In this document: one piece after another, positions 26,683-35,538 of the stretch | How the letters are laid out: every line of letters starts with the position of its first letter | How positions within the stretch are numbered: the stretch's first letter is position 1 | DNA from: Primorskyibacter marinus | GTDB taxonomy: Bacteria; Pseudomonadota; Alphaproteobacteria; Rhodobacterales; Rhodobacteraceae | Assembly: GCF_003313245.1 (NCBI RefSeq) | Contig: NZ_QJSD01000013.1 | Location: 39,941-103,940, forward strand | Reading direction: 5' to 3' | DNA length: 64,000 bases | The notes under the pieces: generated by a model | Seen by the model: only the letters and a program-made list of their open reading frames with translations | What the model was told of the DNA's origin: nothing | Databases searched by the model: none | Translations under genes and position numbers: made by a program

Positions 26683-27431
26683 TTGCTCAGTACGGCAAGC
26701 GTTGCCCAGGCAGAAGTTTCCGCAAGGAATTGAACCGCGCCCAGAACATCGCCTGTCTGCCCGCCGACACGCTGTTGCGCGGTCCTTGCAATAACAAGAG
26801 TCACCGCCGCGACCACCAGCATCACGATCAGACCATCCAGACCAAGCGCAATGACCGCCCCCAACGCCAGAAACGCCGACACCGTCAGGTTTGCGCGCGT
26901 ATCGCGCCCGGCCTGCGCGCCTAGCCCATCGTTTCGGGCGGGTGGCATTGTTGCAACGCAGACGGTCATTGCGATGCGGCTCAGCACGCCGATGGCAAGG
27001 AATGCGGCCAAATCCGCAGAGCCGGCCAACTGCGCCACCGAGGCGCTCCAGATCGCGCAACACAGTCCGAGCGCCAGAACACCGTAACTGCCGATCCTGC
27101 TGTCGCGCATGATCTCCAGCCGGCGCGCCTTGTCGTGGCCACCCCACATCCCATCCGCAAAATCGGCCAGTCCATCCTGATGCAATGCGCCGGTGGACAG
27201 GATCATGGCGGAAAGGGACAGGATAGCCGCAAGCGCCGGGCTGGCCCCAAGACCTGTCGCCGCGCCGTGCCCGATCCCGGCGATCAGCCCGACGATCAGT
27301 CCGACAAGCGGATAGGCCCATTGTGCCTCCGAGAGCTTTGGCGCGGGATCTTTCAACTGGCCTGCGGGAAGGCGTGTCAGCAGCATGACCGCGAGTTGCA
27401 GTTCCGCAATCCGGGCCGTCGCGGGTTTCAT
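26679..27431 (-). CDS. cobS: Adenosylcobinamide-GDP ribazoletransferase (cobalamin synthase; also CobV)
   Basis: 250 residues, polytopic membrane protein. It joins adenosylcobinamide-GDP with alpha-ribazole (phosphate), the last assembly step. Diagnostic features are LLTRLPAG near the start, the metal-binding ALHQDGLADFADGMWGGHD block, RLEIMRDSRIGSYG, and a C-terminal GGQTGDVLGA. The start at 27431 overlaps the cobT stop (4 bp). The convergent stop overlaps cbiO. Named after the Salmonella scheme; not the chelatase CobS. Confidence 0.93.
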   Translation of the reverse strand: MKPATARIAELQLAVMLLTRLPAGQLKDPAPKLSEAQWAYPLVGLIVGLIAGIGHGAATGLGASPALAAILSLSAMILSTGALHQDGLADFADGMWGGHDKARRLEIMRDSRIGSYGVLALGLCCAIWSASVAQLAGSADLAAFLAIGVLSRIAMTVCVATMPPARNDGLGAQAGRDTRANLTVSAFLALGAVIALGLDGLIVMLVVAAVTLVIARTAQQRVGGQTGDVLGAVQFLAETSAWATLAVLSN

Positions 27432-28438
27432 CTGTCCGACACTCCGGCCTCGGCAAAAGTGGCCATGCCGTTGTGGCATTCCAGCGCGGCGCGCAAAACG
27501 CCAAGCGCCAGCGCCGCGCCCGATCCTTCGCCAAGGGCCATCTGCATTGAGAGGATCGGAGGTTTGTTCATTGCCTCCAGCAGGTGAAGGTGGCCCGGTT
27601 CCGCGCTGGCATGGCCGACAAGGCAATGATCCAGCAGCCTTGGGGCGGTATCGAACAGCGGGGCGACCGAGGCGGTGCAGATATAACCATCCAGTATGAC
27701 CGGCATCAACCGCGCGCGCGCCTCCAGAACCGCGCCGCAGATGGCCGCCTGTTCCCGCCCGCCAAGCGCCGCGAGCATCGCCATGCCCCGCGCCGCCTGA
27801 TGACGGGCAACGCCCGCTTCGACGACTCGCGCCTTGTGCGCCTGCCCGTCAGTGTCTGACCCGGTTCCCCGCCCGACCCATCCGGTCGCGACACCCCCAA
27901 AGGCCGCACAGGCCAGTGCCGCCGCAACAGTCGAATTGCCGATCCCCATTTCACCAAGGACAAGGACCGATGCTTCGGGATCAACGGCGTCTGCACCACG
28001 CTGCATTGCCTCGATCGTCTCGGCTGGATCCATCGCGGGGCCTTGCGTGAAATCCCGCGTCGGGCGATCCAGATCCAATGCGACAACAGACAGATCGGCA
28101 CCGCTGGCGCGACATAACTGGTTGATTGCGGCACCGCCGGCCTGAAAATTGGCCACCATCTGCGCCGTCACCTCTTGGGGAAACGGGTTTACGCCCTGAT
28201 CACAAATTCCGTGGTTCCCGGCAAAGACAAGCGCCTGGGCGCGGGCAATGTGGGGCCTTTCGCGGCCCTGCCAGCCCGCCATGAAAATCGCCAGCTCTTC
28301 AAGACGGCCAAGCGATCCGGGCGGTTTGGTCAGGCTGTCCTGACGCGCTTTGGCAGCGGCGGCCGCCGCGTGATCGCATTCCGGCAGATGCAGTGCCGCG
28401 ATAGCGTCCAGAGAATGCAGATCAGAGAGAATGGTCAT
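27428..28438 (-). CDS. cobT: Nicotinate-nucleotide--dimethylbenzimidazole phosphoribosyltransferase (also CobU)
   Basis: 336 residues. It makes alpha-ribazole phosphate from dimethylbenzimidazole and nicotinate mononucleotide. Family blocks include LTKPPGSLGRLEELA, FAGNHGICDQGVNPFPQEVT, GEMGIGNSTVAAAL and the C-terminal GEGSGAALAL with the catalytic Glu. The base itself would come from BluB, not in the window. It overlaps cobU by 17 bp upstream and cobS by 4 bp downstream. Salmonella naming; not the chelatase CobT. Confidence 0.95.
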   Translation of the reverse strand: MTILSDLHSLDAIAALHLPECDHAAAAAAKARQDSLTKPPGSLGRLEELAIFMAGWQGRERPHIARAQALVFAGNHGICDQGVNPFPQEVTAQMVANFQAGGAAINQLCRASGADLSVVALDLDRPTRDFTQGPAMDPAETIEAMQRGADAVDPEASVLVLGEMGIGNSTVAAALACAAFGGVATGWVGRGTGSDTDGQAHKARVVEAGVARHQAARGMAMLAALGGREQAAICGAVLEARARLMPVILDGYICTASVAPLFDTAPRLLDHCLVGHASAEPGHLHLLEAMNKPPILSMQMALGEGSGAALALGVLRAALECHNGMATFAEAGVSDR

Positions 28439-28946
28439 TGGATTTCACTTTCATGGGGTAGCCCGCCACGCAGAACACGACCTCGTCGCAGGCTTGAGCG
28501 ATGGTCTGGTTGACCCAGCCTGCTGCATCGCGAAAGTCGCGGGCCAGGCGGTTTTCGGGAACGATGCCGGCGCCAACCTCGTTCGTGACAAAGATTACCG
28601 GTGCCGTCTGGTCGGCAAGCGCGTCGAGCAGAGTGGCGGTTTCGGCGCGCCAGTCGCCGTCCGACAGGATCAGATTGCTAAGCCACAGCGTCAGGCAGTC
28701 TACCAGTCGCGGGTGTCCGCCATCGGACTGCCGCAGCTTATCAGCCAGCGCAAAAGGCGCATGGATATGCGACCATTCCGGGCCGCGCCTGGCCTGATGG
28801 GCGGCAATGCGCGCAGCCATTTCGGCGTCATGCACTTCGGCGGTGGAAACATAGATGGCGCGGCCGGTCGCGGCCACGGCGTAACGCTCTGCCAGCGCAG
28901 ACTTCCCCGACCTTGCACCGCCCGTTATCAGCATCGACTTTTCCAT
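28422..28946 (-). CDS. cobU: Adenosylcobinamide kinase / phosphate guanylyltransferase (also CobP)
   Basis: 174 residues. It phosphorylates and then guanylylates adenosylcobinamide. P-loop GGARSGKS (9-16), then YVSTAEVHDAEMAARI, and VDCLTLWLSNLI followed by FVTNEVGAGIVPENRLAR are the conserved blocks. The start at 28946 (MEKSM) or at 28934 (GGAAAAG lies before it) is likely; the frame opens further to 29000 but is not family-like there. It is divergent from the phosphatase gene with about 50 bp between. Confidence 0.93.
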   Translation of the reverse strand: MEKSMLITGGARSGKSALAERYAVAATGRAIYVSTAEVHDAEMAARIAAHQARRGPEWSHIHAPFALADKLRQSDGGHPRLVDCLTLWLSNLILSDGDWRAETATLLDALADQTAPVIFVTNEVGAGIVPENRLARDFRDAAGWVNQTIAQACDEVVFCVAGYPMKVKSNDHSL

Positions 28947-28998
28947 GGGTTTATGGAAAAGCAGGTTTCGAAGTGAAAGGGAACATGCAGGCGTCAAC

Positions 28999-29595
28999 AT
29001 GGCCGGAAAAAATGCGCCTTTGGCGTCACTTATCCTGATCCGTCACGCGCCGATTGCCGAACAGGGCCGCCTGTTCGGGCGCACCGATGCGCCGGCATGT
29101 CTGGATGCGGCTGACATCCCGGGTTTGCGACGGTGCCTTGGCGGCGTCGCACAGGTGATCAGCAGCCCCGCACGCAGGTGCCGCCAAACGGCTGCTGCGA
29201 TCTGGACCGATGGCCGCGACATACCAGCGGATGCAAGGCTGTGGGAGCAGAGTTTCGGCGACCACGAAGGGCTGGCTTATGCCGAATTGCCCGACCTTGG
29301 CCCGCTGGAAGGGGCAGATCTGGCTGCTTACGCGCCACCCAAAGGCGAAAGTTTCAATGCGGTTTGCGCCCGCGCATGGCCTGCCTTGCAGGAACTGGCC
29401 GAACGCGCCCATGCCATAGACGGCCCGATTGCGCTTGTTGTTCACGCGGGGATCGTCAGGGCGGCGATTGCTCAGGTTGTCGCAGTCCCCAGCGCCGCGC
29501 TTGCATTCGAGGTCGCGCCGCTTTCGCTGAGCAGGTTCAGGGTTGGCCCTTCAGGGCTTGTCGCTATTTCCAGCGTGAACGAGACGGCCCGATGA
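28999..29595 (+). CDS. Histidine phosphatase, probable alpha-ribazole phosphatase (CobC type)
   Basis: 198 residues of the phosphoglycerate-mutase-like superfamily. The phosphohistidine motif appears as LILIRHAPIAEQG (Arg15, His16), with ISSPARRCRQTA, WEQSFGDHEG and the second catalytic His in VVHAGIVRA. In this position it probably removes the phosphate of alpha-ribazole phosphate or of adenosylcobalamin phosphate. Substrate assignment rests on context. It overlaps the kinase gene downstream by 4 bp. Confidence 0.82.
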   Translation: MAGKNAPLASLILIRHAPIAEQGRLFGRTDAPACLDAADIPGLRRCLGGVAQVISSPARRCRQTAAAIWTDGRDIPADARLWEQSFGDHEGLAYAELPDLGPLEGADLAAYAPPKGESFNAVCARAWPALQELAERAHAIDGPIALVVHAGIVRAAIAQVVAVPSAALAFEVAPLSLSRFRVGPSGLVAISSVNETAR

Positions 29596-30392
29596 TCCAC
29601 GCGCCGCGCAGGGTCTTTGGGCATTTTGGGGAATGGATGCAAGGTCGTCTGATGCCGGATGGCGAGGTTGCGTTGATCACCCTGCCGTGTCGCGCCTTGT
29701 GGGTGCAGATCGAAACCGACGGGGCCGCGAATGCAGACAGTGCGATGTTCCCGCCCGACCAGCTTGCGCGGTTCCGCCATGCTCTGCGTCTTGGCGCTGC
29801 GCCATGGCCGCGACTGTCGTCAAACATACCGCCCGGATGCGGTGCCGGGGCATCCTCTGCCACCCTGACGGCACTTGCTTATGGCGCGGGCTTTTCCGGT
29901 CCGCCGATGGATCTTGCACAGGCCTGTCTTGACATAGAGGGCGCGACAGATCCTTTGATGTGGCCTGCGCCCGATGCGATGATCTGGGCATCGCGCAGCG
30001 GCCGCATCGTGGATACGGTCCCGCCGCCGCCGCCCTGCGTGATTGTCGGAGGCTATTGGGGCGCGCCCGAGCGTACCGATGCTTTCGACACGGCGTTCCC
30101 CGATATATCCGACCTGATCACGCCTTGGTGCGCCGCGGCACGTTCCGGGGATCTGTCGAGCCTTGGGCGACTGGCCAGCATATCGGCCAGCCGTTGCACC
30201 GCCTTGCGCGGCCCGCGCGATCCCATGGCGGACCTTGCCGAAGATCTGGGTGCTCTCGGCGTCGTGCGGGCGCATACGGGATCGGCCCGAGGTCTGATAT
30301 TTCGGCCTGACTCTGTTCCGGAAGGTTCGACGGCGGCGCTGGAAATAGCAGGACTGAACGGCGTTTTCCAGTTTGCAACGGGGCTGGCATGA
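29592..30392 (+). CDS. GHMP-family kinase, L-threonine kinase-like (BluE/PduX)
   Basis: 266 residues. The GHMP phosphate-binding loop is IPPGCGAGASSAT (about 79-91), and the N-terminal GHFGEWMQGRL matches PduX/BluE proteins. These phosphorylate L-threonine to O-phosphothreonine, the source of the aminopropanol linker. Its location between the phosphatase and cbiB, just before the threonine-phosphate decarboxylase, fits that role; Rhodobacter bluE is a known counterpart. The start at 29592 overlaps the phosphatase stop; the frame is open further upstream without family likeness. Confidence 0.85.
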   Translation: MIHAPRRVFGHFGEWMQGRLMPDGEVALITLPCRALWVQIETDGAANADSAMFPPDQLARFRHALRLGAAPWPRLSSNIPPGCGAGASSATLTALAYGAGFSGPPMDLAQACLDIEGATDPLMWPAPDAMIWASRSGRIVDTVPPPPPCVIVGGYWGAPERTDAFDTAFPDISDLITPWCAAARSGDLSSLGRLASISASRCTALRGPRDPMADLAEDLGALGVVRAHTGSARGLIFRPDSVPEGSTAALEIAGLNGVFQFATGLA

Positions 30393-31327
30393 GTTTTGCG
30401 TTAATGATCCTGATCGGTACGTTGATCGACATTTGCCTTGGCTGGCCAGCGGCCTTGTATGCGCGCATCGGCCATCCCGTTGGCTGGATTGGAAAGGTAA
30501 TTTCGGAATGTGATGAAAGGCTGAACCATGGTGGCCGCAACCGGCGCATGTTGGGCGGTCTGTTGACGGTCGCGGTCTGTTTGGCCGTTGCCGTTCTGCC
30601 GGCCCTGGCGCTGCAAATGGTTTTGCCCGATGGCGTTCTGGGCCTGTGTCTGGGGGGCCTTCTGGCATGGCCGCTGATCGCGCTGCGGTCTATGCACGAT
30701 CATGTCCATGCCGTCGCCCGCCCGCTTGTCGCAGGTGATCTTGTCGGCGCGCGTCGGGCGGTGTCGATGATTGTCGGGCGTGATCCAGCCCAGCTTGACC
30801 AGCACGGGGTTGCGCGTGCCGCCATCGAAAGCTTGGGCGAAAACACCAGCGACGGCATCGTTGCACCGGTGTTCTGGGGGGTGGTTGCGGGCCTGCCGGG
30901 AATTGTCGCGTATAAGGTCATCAATACGCTGGATTCGATGATCGGACATAAATCCGAGCGTTACGAGGCCTTCGGCAAGGTCGCGGCGCGGCTGGATGAT
31001 GTGGCCAACTGGATTCCGGCGCGCCTGACGGCCGGTATTTTTGCGCTCGCCGCCGGGCGCAACTGGCGCGCTGCGATGCAGGTTGTCCGCCGCGACGCCC
31101 ACGCGCACAGATCGCCAAATGCCGGCTGGCCCGAAGGTGCCGTTGCAGGTGCCCTGCGCATACGTCTGTCCGGCCCGCGCAGCTATGGCGATATCACCGT
31201 CAGCGAACCTTGGCTGAATGCGGGCGCACCGGACCCCACGGCAACAGACCTGATGCGCGCGCTTCATCTTTATCGCAGGGCGATGGCGGGAATGGTTCTT
31301 GCGCTCCTGGCAATTGCGGTGTCTTGA
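30389..31327 (+). CDS. cbiB: Adenosylcobinamide-phosphate synthase (CbiB; CobD in Pseudomonas naming)
   Basis: 312 residues, integral membrane. It attaches the aminopropanol phosphate to adenosylcobyric acid. Conserved blocks: the N-terminal LIDICLGWPAALYARIGHPVG (split over helix 1), ARAAIESLGENTSDGIVAP, NTLDSMIGHKSERYEAFG and HRSPNAGWPEGAVAGALRI. It overlaps the kinase gene by 4 bp and precedes cobD by 7 bp. Confidence 0.95.
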   Translation: MSFALMILIGTLIDICLGWPAALYARIGHPVGWIGKVISECDERLNHGGRNRRMLGGLLTVAVCLAVAVLPALALQMVLPDGVLGLCLGGLLAWPLIALRSMHDHVHAVARPLVAGDLVGARRAVSMIVGRDPAQLDQHGVARAAIESLGENTSDGIVAPVFWGVVAGLPGIVAYKVINTLDSMIGHKSERYEAFGKVAARLDDVANWIPARLTAGIFALAAGRNWRAAMQVVRRDAHAHRSPNAGWPEGAVAGALRIRLSGPRSYGDITVSEPWLNAGAPDPTATDLMRALHLYRRAMAGMVLALLAIAVS

Positions 31328-31334
31328 GGCCATT

Positions 31335-32327
31335 ATGGCACCGACAGACCAGAAAACACCCCGCGATCACGGCGGCAATCTTGATGCAGCCATCCGACAC
31401 TATGGCGGGAGGGTCGATCAATGGATCGACCTTTCCACCGGCATCAATCCGATTTCCTATCCCGTGCCGCAGATCTCGCCATCTGCGTGGGAAAACCTTC
31501 CCCGCCGCAGCGATATGCAGCGCCTTTCGCGCGCCGCACAAAAGGCCCTTGGGACCAAAGCTGCGCTGACCGCGCTTGCCGGTGCCCAGGGTGCCATACA
31601 GATCATGGGCCGTTTACGCAGCGCCGGCGATGCGCGCATTCTGTCTCCGACCTATAACGAGCATGGGGCTGCTTTGCGTGCGGCTGGCTGGCAAGTGACC
31701 CAGGTATCATCCCTTGCCGCGTTGCAGGATGCCGATCTGGCCGTTGTCGTGAATCCCAACAATCCCGATGGCAAATGCCACGATCCGGCAAGCCTGCGTA
31801 ATCTGGCACGCACAGTAGGGATGCTGATCGTCGATGAAAGCTTTGTCGACGTGCAGCCCGAGCTGTCGCTCGCGCCGGTTCTTCACGAGATCGACAATGT
31901 TCTGGTCCTGCGGTCCTTCGGAAAGTTCTTTGGGTTGGCCGGGATGCGTCTTGGCTTTGCGTTGGGTCCAGAGCCATGGATCGCACAATTGTCAGACCTT
32001 GCCGGTCCATGGCCTGTATCCGGGCCCGCCATCGAGATTGCGATAGATGCTTATGCCAACAGCGCCTGGCAGATCCGGACGACGGAAAGGTTGACCCTTG
32101 ATGCGCTCCGCCTTGATGCGCTGGCGTCGAAAAGAAGCCTGCCACTTGTCGGGGGAACGCCGCTGTTTCGTACATATGCCGCGCCAGATGCCGCAGCTTT
32201 GCAACGCGCACTGGCCCGGCACCACATATGGACCCGCATCTTTCCCTACGACCCGAACTGGATCAGGCTTGGTCTGCCCGGAACGGATGCAGACTGGAAG
32301 AGGCTGGAGCGCGCGTTCGGTCATTGA
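31335..32327 (+). CDS. cobD: Threonine-phosphate decarboxylase (CobD; CobC in Pseudomonas naming)
   Basis: 330 residues, a fold-type I PLP enzyme related to histidinol-phosphate aminotransferase. It decarboxylates O-phosphothreonine to (R)-1-amino-2-propanol phosphate. Blocks: DLSTGINPISYP, VVVNPNNPDGK, LIVDESFVD, and the PLP lysine Lys197 in LRSFGKFFGLAGMRLGF. It is the last gene of the forward phosphatase-kinase-cbiB-cobD run. The start at 31335 is family-like; the preceding 12 codons overlap cbiB. Confidence 0.94.
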   Translation: MAPTDQKTPRDHGGNLDAAIRHYGGRVDQWIDLSTGINPISYPVPQISPSAWENLPRRSDMQRLSRAAQKALGTKAALTALAGAQGAIQIMGRLRSAGDARILSPTYNEHGAALRAAGWQVTQVSSLAALQDADLAVVVNPNNPDGKCHDPASLRNLARTVGMLIVDESFVDVQPELSLAPVLHEIDNVLVLRSFGKFFGLAGMRLGFALGPEPWIAQLSDLAGPWPVSGPAIEIAIDAYANSAWQIRTTERLTLDALRLDALASKRSLPLVGGTPLFRTYAAPDAAALQRALARHHIWTRIFPYDPNWIRLGLPGTDADWKRLERAFGH

Positions 32328-32626
32328 GCTGTGGCCAAGAGCATCCCGCGCCTGCGCAAAGACTATGATCTATGTTCAGGGTTTCGTTTCGGCCAGCCTG
32401 TATCTTGGGCCGAAAACAGCGCACGACGCCCGTGAAATACGACTGGCGTCGCTACAAACGCCGCGATCGCCTCTCTCGTGATATGGCTGTGCAATGCACT
32501 GTCAGGCGGTGGTCGAAATCATGCCCGGCGGGGTGAAGTGCTGACGACGTGTCGCGTCCCGATATGTCTGTCTTCACGGGTATCTTCTATTGAGGCGGAT
32601 GCCCCGATTCCAACGTTTCGAATGGC
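32328..32626. other. Intergenic boundary between the cobalamin and PQQ-associated clusters
   Basis: About 300 bases without a convincing gene. The two clusters converge here, so it should hold transcription terminators, but I see no strong stem with a T tract. Confidence 0.45.
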
Positions 32627-33430
32627 TTAGATTCCACTGCCGGACAGATCTTTATGTGCGCTGGTGACCGTGGTCTTGGTATCTGTCATCGTCACATCCA
32701 CTGATCGGGTGTTGCTGGGCACCGACAGGCCGACCCGTGGGTTCTCTGACAGCGAGATCGACCCGGTCATGTTCACATAGTCCGCGCCATCCAGCGCGAT
32801 CTCCACATTTTCGACATAGCGCATCGGGATATAAAGCAGCGAGATCTGATCCATCTGCATCCCCGAATGCGACGGGTGCGAAATATCCACATCCAGCTTG
32901 CTGAGCCGTGTCGTCCGGCCAAGATCGAAAGTGTCGGGCAGCATTTGTGTGACCTCCAGTCCCATCTCTCCCAGCGTTGCCAGGGCAAGGTCGGGGTCGG
33001 TGCCGGGAGGGGCCGCGCAGGCACCGGAACCAGAGGTCTTGACGAACCCTTCCTTGACCCAAAGCTGCCCATCGGTCGTCTCGACAATGACATGCAGGGG
33101 CGTGGGTCCGTTGACCCGCATGGTCAGGTCAAAGAAAAAGCTGGATTGCGGTGCAGTCAGGTCGAACACGGCCGAGACCGGCATCGGGTTTTCGTCCAGG
33201 ACCAGCGTGACCTTGCCCAGCAGCATCTTTTGCGGGGCGTGGACCATGGCCGCGATTTGTGTGCGGGCGTCATCCGGCGTGCGGTAGGGCGCGTCGATGG
33301 AGATCATCTGGCTGCCGTCGTTCAGTATCCGGCCCTGATAAAGCTGCGCTTTCACGGCGTCCCAGCCTTCGCCCGCACGCACGGGCAGCGCGGCGCAAAT
33401 CAGGGCGGCACACAATACAAAACGTTTCAT
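32627..33430 (-). CDS. Quinoprotein-dehydrogenase-associated SoxYZ-like carrier
   Basis: 267 residues with a signal peptide ending in ALPVRAG. A SoxY-like beta domain (about 30-150) is followed by a Cys-bearing loop GSGACAAPP and a SoxZ-like domain (about 180-265). In SoxYZ the carrier Cys sits on a swinging C-terminal arm; here a Cys loop lies between the fused halves, so carrier chemistry is possible but unproven. This fused form is known beside PQQ-dependent dehydrogenase genes. It is the last gene of a four-gene leftward operon and overlaps the beta-propeller gene by 4 bp. GGGAGGAGA precedes the start. Confidence 0.85.
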   Translation of the reverse strand: MKRFVLCAALICAALPVRAGEGWDAVKAQLYQGRILNDGSQMISIDAPYRTPDDARTQIAAMVHAPQKMLLGKVTLVLDENPMPVSAVFDLTAPQSSFFFDLTMRVNGPTPLHVIVETTDGQLWVKEGFVKTSGSGACAAPPGTDPDLALATLGEMGLEVTQMLPDTFDLGRTTRLSKLDVDISHPSHSGMQMDQISLLYIPMRYVENVEIALDGADYVNMTGSISLSENPRVGLSVPSNTRSVDVTMTDTKTTVTSAHKDLSGSGI

Positions 33431-34386
33431 TCTTCTCCTCCCAGAAGAAACACACCGAAGGCGCGGGGGCCGTCGCATGTGTCCAGTACCTGTGACACGG
33501 ATAGCGTTTGTGCGTCGATTATCGTGGCCGTGTTGTCGAACCAGTTCGCCACGACGATCCGCGTCCCGTCCGCCGTGGCATCGATCCCTTCGGGGTATTC
33601 GCCAACCTCGATACGGGTCTCTTCCCGCAAGGTCTGCATGTCGATCACGCTGACCGTGTCTTCGTATTGGTTGGTGACAAAGGCGCGTCCGGCGGCAAAG
33701 GCCACACCATAAGGCCGTTCCCCCACCGGCACCGTGGCCAGAATGGACCCGGTGGCAGGGTCAAGAATGCTGAGGTCATTCGACCCGACATTGCCGACAA
33801 ACAACCGCCCATCCGATGCAAAGCGTAGCCCGAAGGGACGTGTGCCGACCTTGACCCGGTGCAGCAGCGCCAGCGTTCCGGCATCGAACACCGAAACCTG
33901 ATCCGCATCGCGATCTGCCGAGGCCAGAAAACGCCCGTCGTCAGACAGGCTCAGGCCCGCAGGGGCCGCGCCGGTTGTCAGTTCTGTTATGGGGGCAAGT
34001 GTGTCGTCTGACAGCGCCCAGATGCGCGCATTGTACCAATCCGACACAAAGACCCGACCGCGCGCCATATCATGCGCGATCCCGATAGGGCCGCCATCCA
34101 GCACAGTTTCGGCCTGAACGGTGCCAGCCCGGTCGTACCGCCGCACCGTTTTGCTGTCTGGTGAAACGGTAAAGACCGCGCCGTCCTTTGAAACGGCAAC
34201 GCCAGCGGGCTTGCCGGGGACCGACCAGCGGGCGGTCTCGGCACTGCTTGTCAGGTCGAACACGCTGAGTGCGTCGCCATTCTGGCAGGTTACGAAAGCG
34301 GTGTCCGCCGCCGCAGGCAGGCCCGCGACGACGAGCAGCGCGATTGCCTTAGCTGCCCGGCGCACCAAACCGCTCGACCAGCGCAT
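33427..34386 (-). CDS. Periplasmic YVTN-type beta-propeller protein
   Basis: About 319 residues. A signal peptide (start MRWSSGLVRRAAKA, cleavage near LPAAADT) is followed by seven-bladed YVTN-like repeats, for instance FVTCQNGDALSVFD, FVGNVGSNDLSILD and FVTNQYEDTVSVID. It probably binds a metal, cofactor or partner protein in the periplasm. The start is uncertain: 34386 gives a good signal peptide and a 38-bp overlap with the upstream gene, while 34437 lies deeper in that gene. It is part of the leftward PQQ-associated operon. Confidence 0.82.
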   Translation of the reverse strand: MRWSSGLVRRAAKAIALLVVAGLPAAADTAFVTCQNGDALSVFDLTSSAETARWSVPGKPAGVAVSKDGAVFTVSPDSKTVRRYDRAGTVQAETVLDGGPIGIAHDMARGRVFVSDWYNARIWALSDDTLAPITELTTGAAPAGLSLSDDGRFLASADRDADQVSVFDAGTLALLHRVKVGTRPFGLRFASDGRLFVGNVGSNDLSILDPATGSILATVPVGERPYGVAFAAGRAFVTNQYEDTVSVIDMQTLREETRIEVGEYPEGIDATADGTRIVVANWFDNTATIIDAQTLSVSQVLDTCDGPRAFGVFLLGGEE

Positions 34387-34894
34387 CCAGCCCGGCCTGA
34401 TAGACGCCGGAAACCGCCGCAATCGCGGCTTCGTCATTCAGGTTTTCAGGCGGATCATTGTTTGGATAGCCGCGATAGAAGGCACCGCGCCATTCAACCT
34501 CCGACCCGCCGCCATCCAGCGGTTTCACGGTCAGGTGCGACGAATAATTGGTGACCGGAAGAACCTCTACCGCGACTTCCGTGATCCGGTAGGAATAGCT
34601 CATCTTCTCGTCGCTGTATTTATACAGGATCTCCGAAATGGTCGGCCCGCCTTCTTCGCCCAGCGTCAGAACGCGGGTGGCATCAATCTCGTTGCCGCCT
34701 TCGCCCGTCGTCGAAAACACGGCCGGGTGCCAGCCCATGTCCTGAAAATTGCCAATGGCCTGCCATACTTCTGCCGGATCGGCGGCAACTTCGGTGGTCA
34801 GCGTTATCTTTTGACGGGTTGGCCCATGGGCCGCGGCCAGCCCCGGTAGCATCAGCGCCACCGCAGTCATCGCCATGAATTCGCGTCGTTTCAT
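34349..34894 (-). CDS. MxaD-like SRPBCC periplasmic protein
   Basis: 181 residues. A twin-arginine-like N-terminus (KRREFMAMTAVALML) ends in a cleavage-like LAAAHG. An SRPBCC domain follows, with AADPAEVWQAIGNFQDMGWHP and a C-terminal GVYQAGLDALVERF helix. MxaD proteins are periplasmic factors of methanol-dehydrogenase loci thought to assist electron transfer from the dehydrogenase to cytochrome cL. No such dehydrogenase is in the window. It overlaps the DUF3280 gene by 4 bp. Confidence 0.78.
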   Translation of the reverse strand: MKRREFMAMTAVALMLPGLAAAHGPTRQKITLTTEVAADPAEVWQAIGNFQDMGWHPAVFSTTGEGGNEIDATRVLTLGEEGGPTISEILYKYSDEKMSYSYRITEVAVEVLPVTNYSSHLTVKPLDGGGSEVEWRGAFYRGYPNNDPPENLNDEAAIAAVSGVYQAGLDALVERFGAPGS

Positions 34895-35382
34895 TTTTCC
34901 TCCGAGTTGAAAAAAGCCGTCTTGAGGATGTAGCGCATCCCCCGCAGCCAGGATTCGTCCGTGTTGGAGCGGATGTCGACAACACGCCCCTTGACCGTCT
35001 GACCCGTCTTCGGATCACGCAGTTGCAGGTTCATCGAAAGGATCAGGTTGGAGATTTTCTGAACCTCGCCCACCAACGCAAAATCAGCGCCCAGCTTTTT
35101 CGCCATCCGGGCATCACACCCGTAACATTTGGCCGGGTTCACAATCCGCTCAAGCTCTTCCTGAACAGGTGCAAGATCAAGAAACCTGTAGCCTTCTTCG
35201 GTAAAGCGCTCTGTGATCAGGGCCTCGACCTTCTTCAGACGGGCCATCTCTGCGTGATCCTGGCCCTGCGCCTCTGTCTGCAAGGAATTGTCCAGCAGCG
35301 TCACGCCAAAAAAGGCCACGCCATCCTCCGCGAGAGCGGGGAAACCGAAGGCGATCAACAGCAATGCAAATATGCGGCGCAT
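34891..35382 (-). CDS. DUF3280 family secreted protein
   Basis: 163 residues with a signal peptide (MRRIFALLLIAFGFPALAE). The rest resembles DUF3280/DUF2380 proteins: a GVTLLDNSLQTEA strand, CYGCDARMAKKLGADFALVG with a CxxC pair (periplasmic disulfide or metal site), and a C-terminal LRGMRYILKTAFF. Members occur next to PQQ-linked alcohol-oxidation genes; the function is unknown. It is the first gene of the leftward operon, divergent from the ABC binding protein. Confidence 0.75.
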   Translation of the reverse strand: MRRIFALLLIAFGFPALAEDGVAFFGVTLLDNSLQTEAQGQDHAEMARLKKVEALITERFTEEGYRFLDLAPVQEELERIVNPAKCYGCDARMAKKLGADFALVGEVQKISNLILSMNLQLRDPKTGQTVKGRVVDIRSNTDESWLRGMRYILKTAFFNSEEK

Positions 35383-35439
35383 GCGGCCTTTCTTAGAAAA
35401 TAAGAGTCGCTGAACATGGTGCAGTCGTTACCCTCTTAC

Positions 35440-35469
35440 CTGCAACCTGACAAAAGGTATCGGTTGCAG
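35440..35469. promoter_or_regulatory. Inverted repeat in the divergent PQQ-cluster promoter region
   Basis: A perfect 8-bp inverted repeat, CTGCAACC at 35440-35447 and GGTTGCAG at 35462-35469, has centres 22 bp apart, about two helical turns. It lies between the divergent DUF3280 and ABC binding-protein genes, so it is a candidate operator for a dimeric regulator of both sides. The regulator is not in the window. Confidence 0.5.
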
Positions 35470-35538
35470 TTTGGGTCCATTTTGCCTGGGATATCTGCAA
35501 GAAGCCCGACATTTCAAAGCGGGCGCAGGGAGGTTATC

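Noticed and set aside
28946-28998. Possible third B12 riboswitch between cobU and the phosphatase gene, from a GAAGTGAAAGGGAAC-like block
   Set aside because: The space is only about 50 bp and none of the other conserved parts, including the B12 box, is present.
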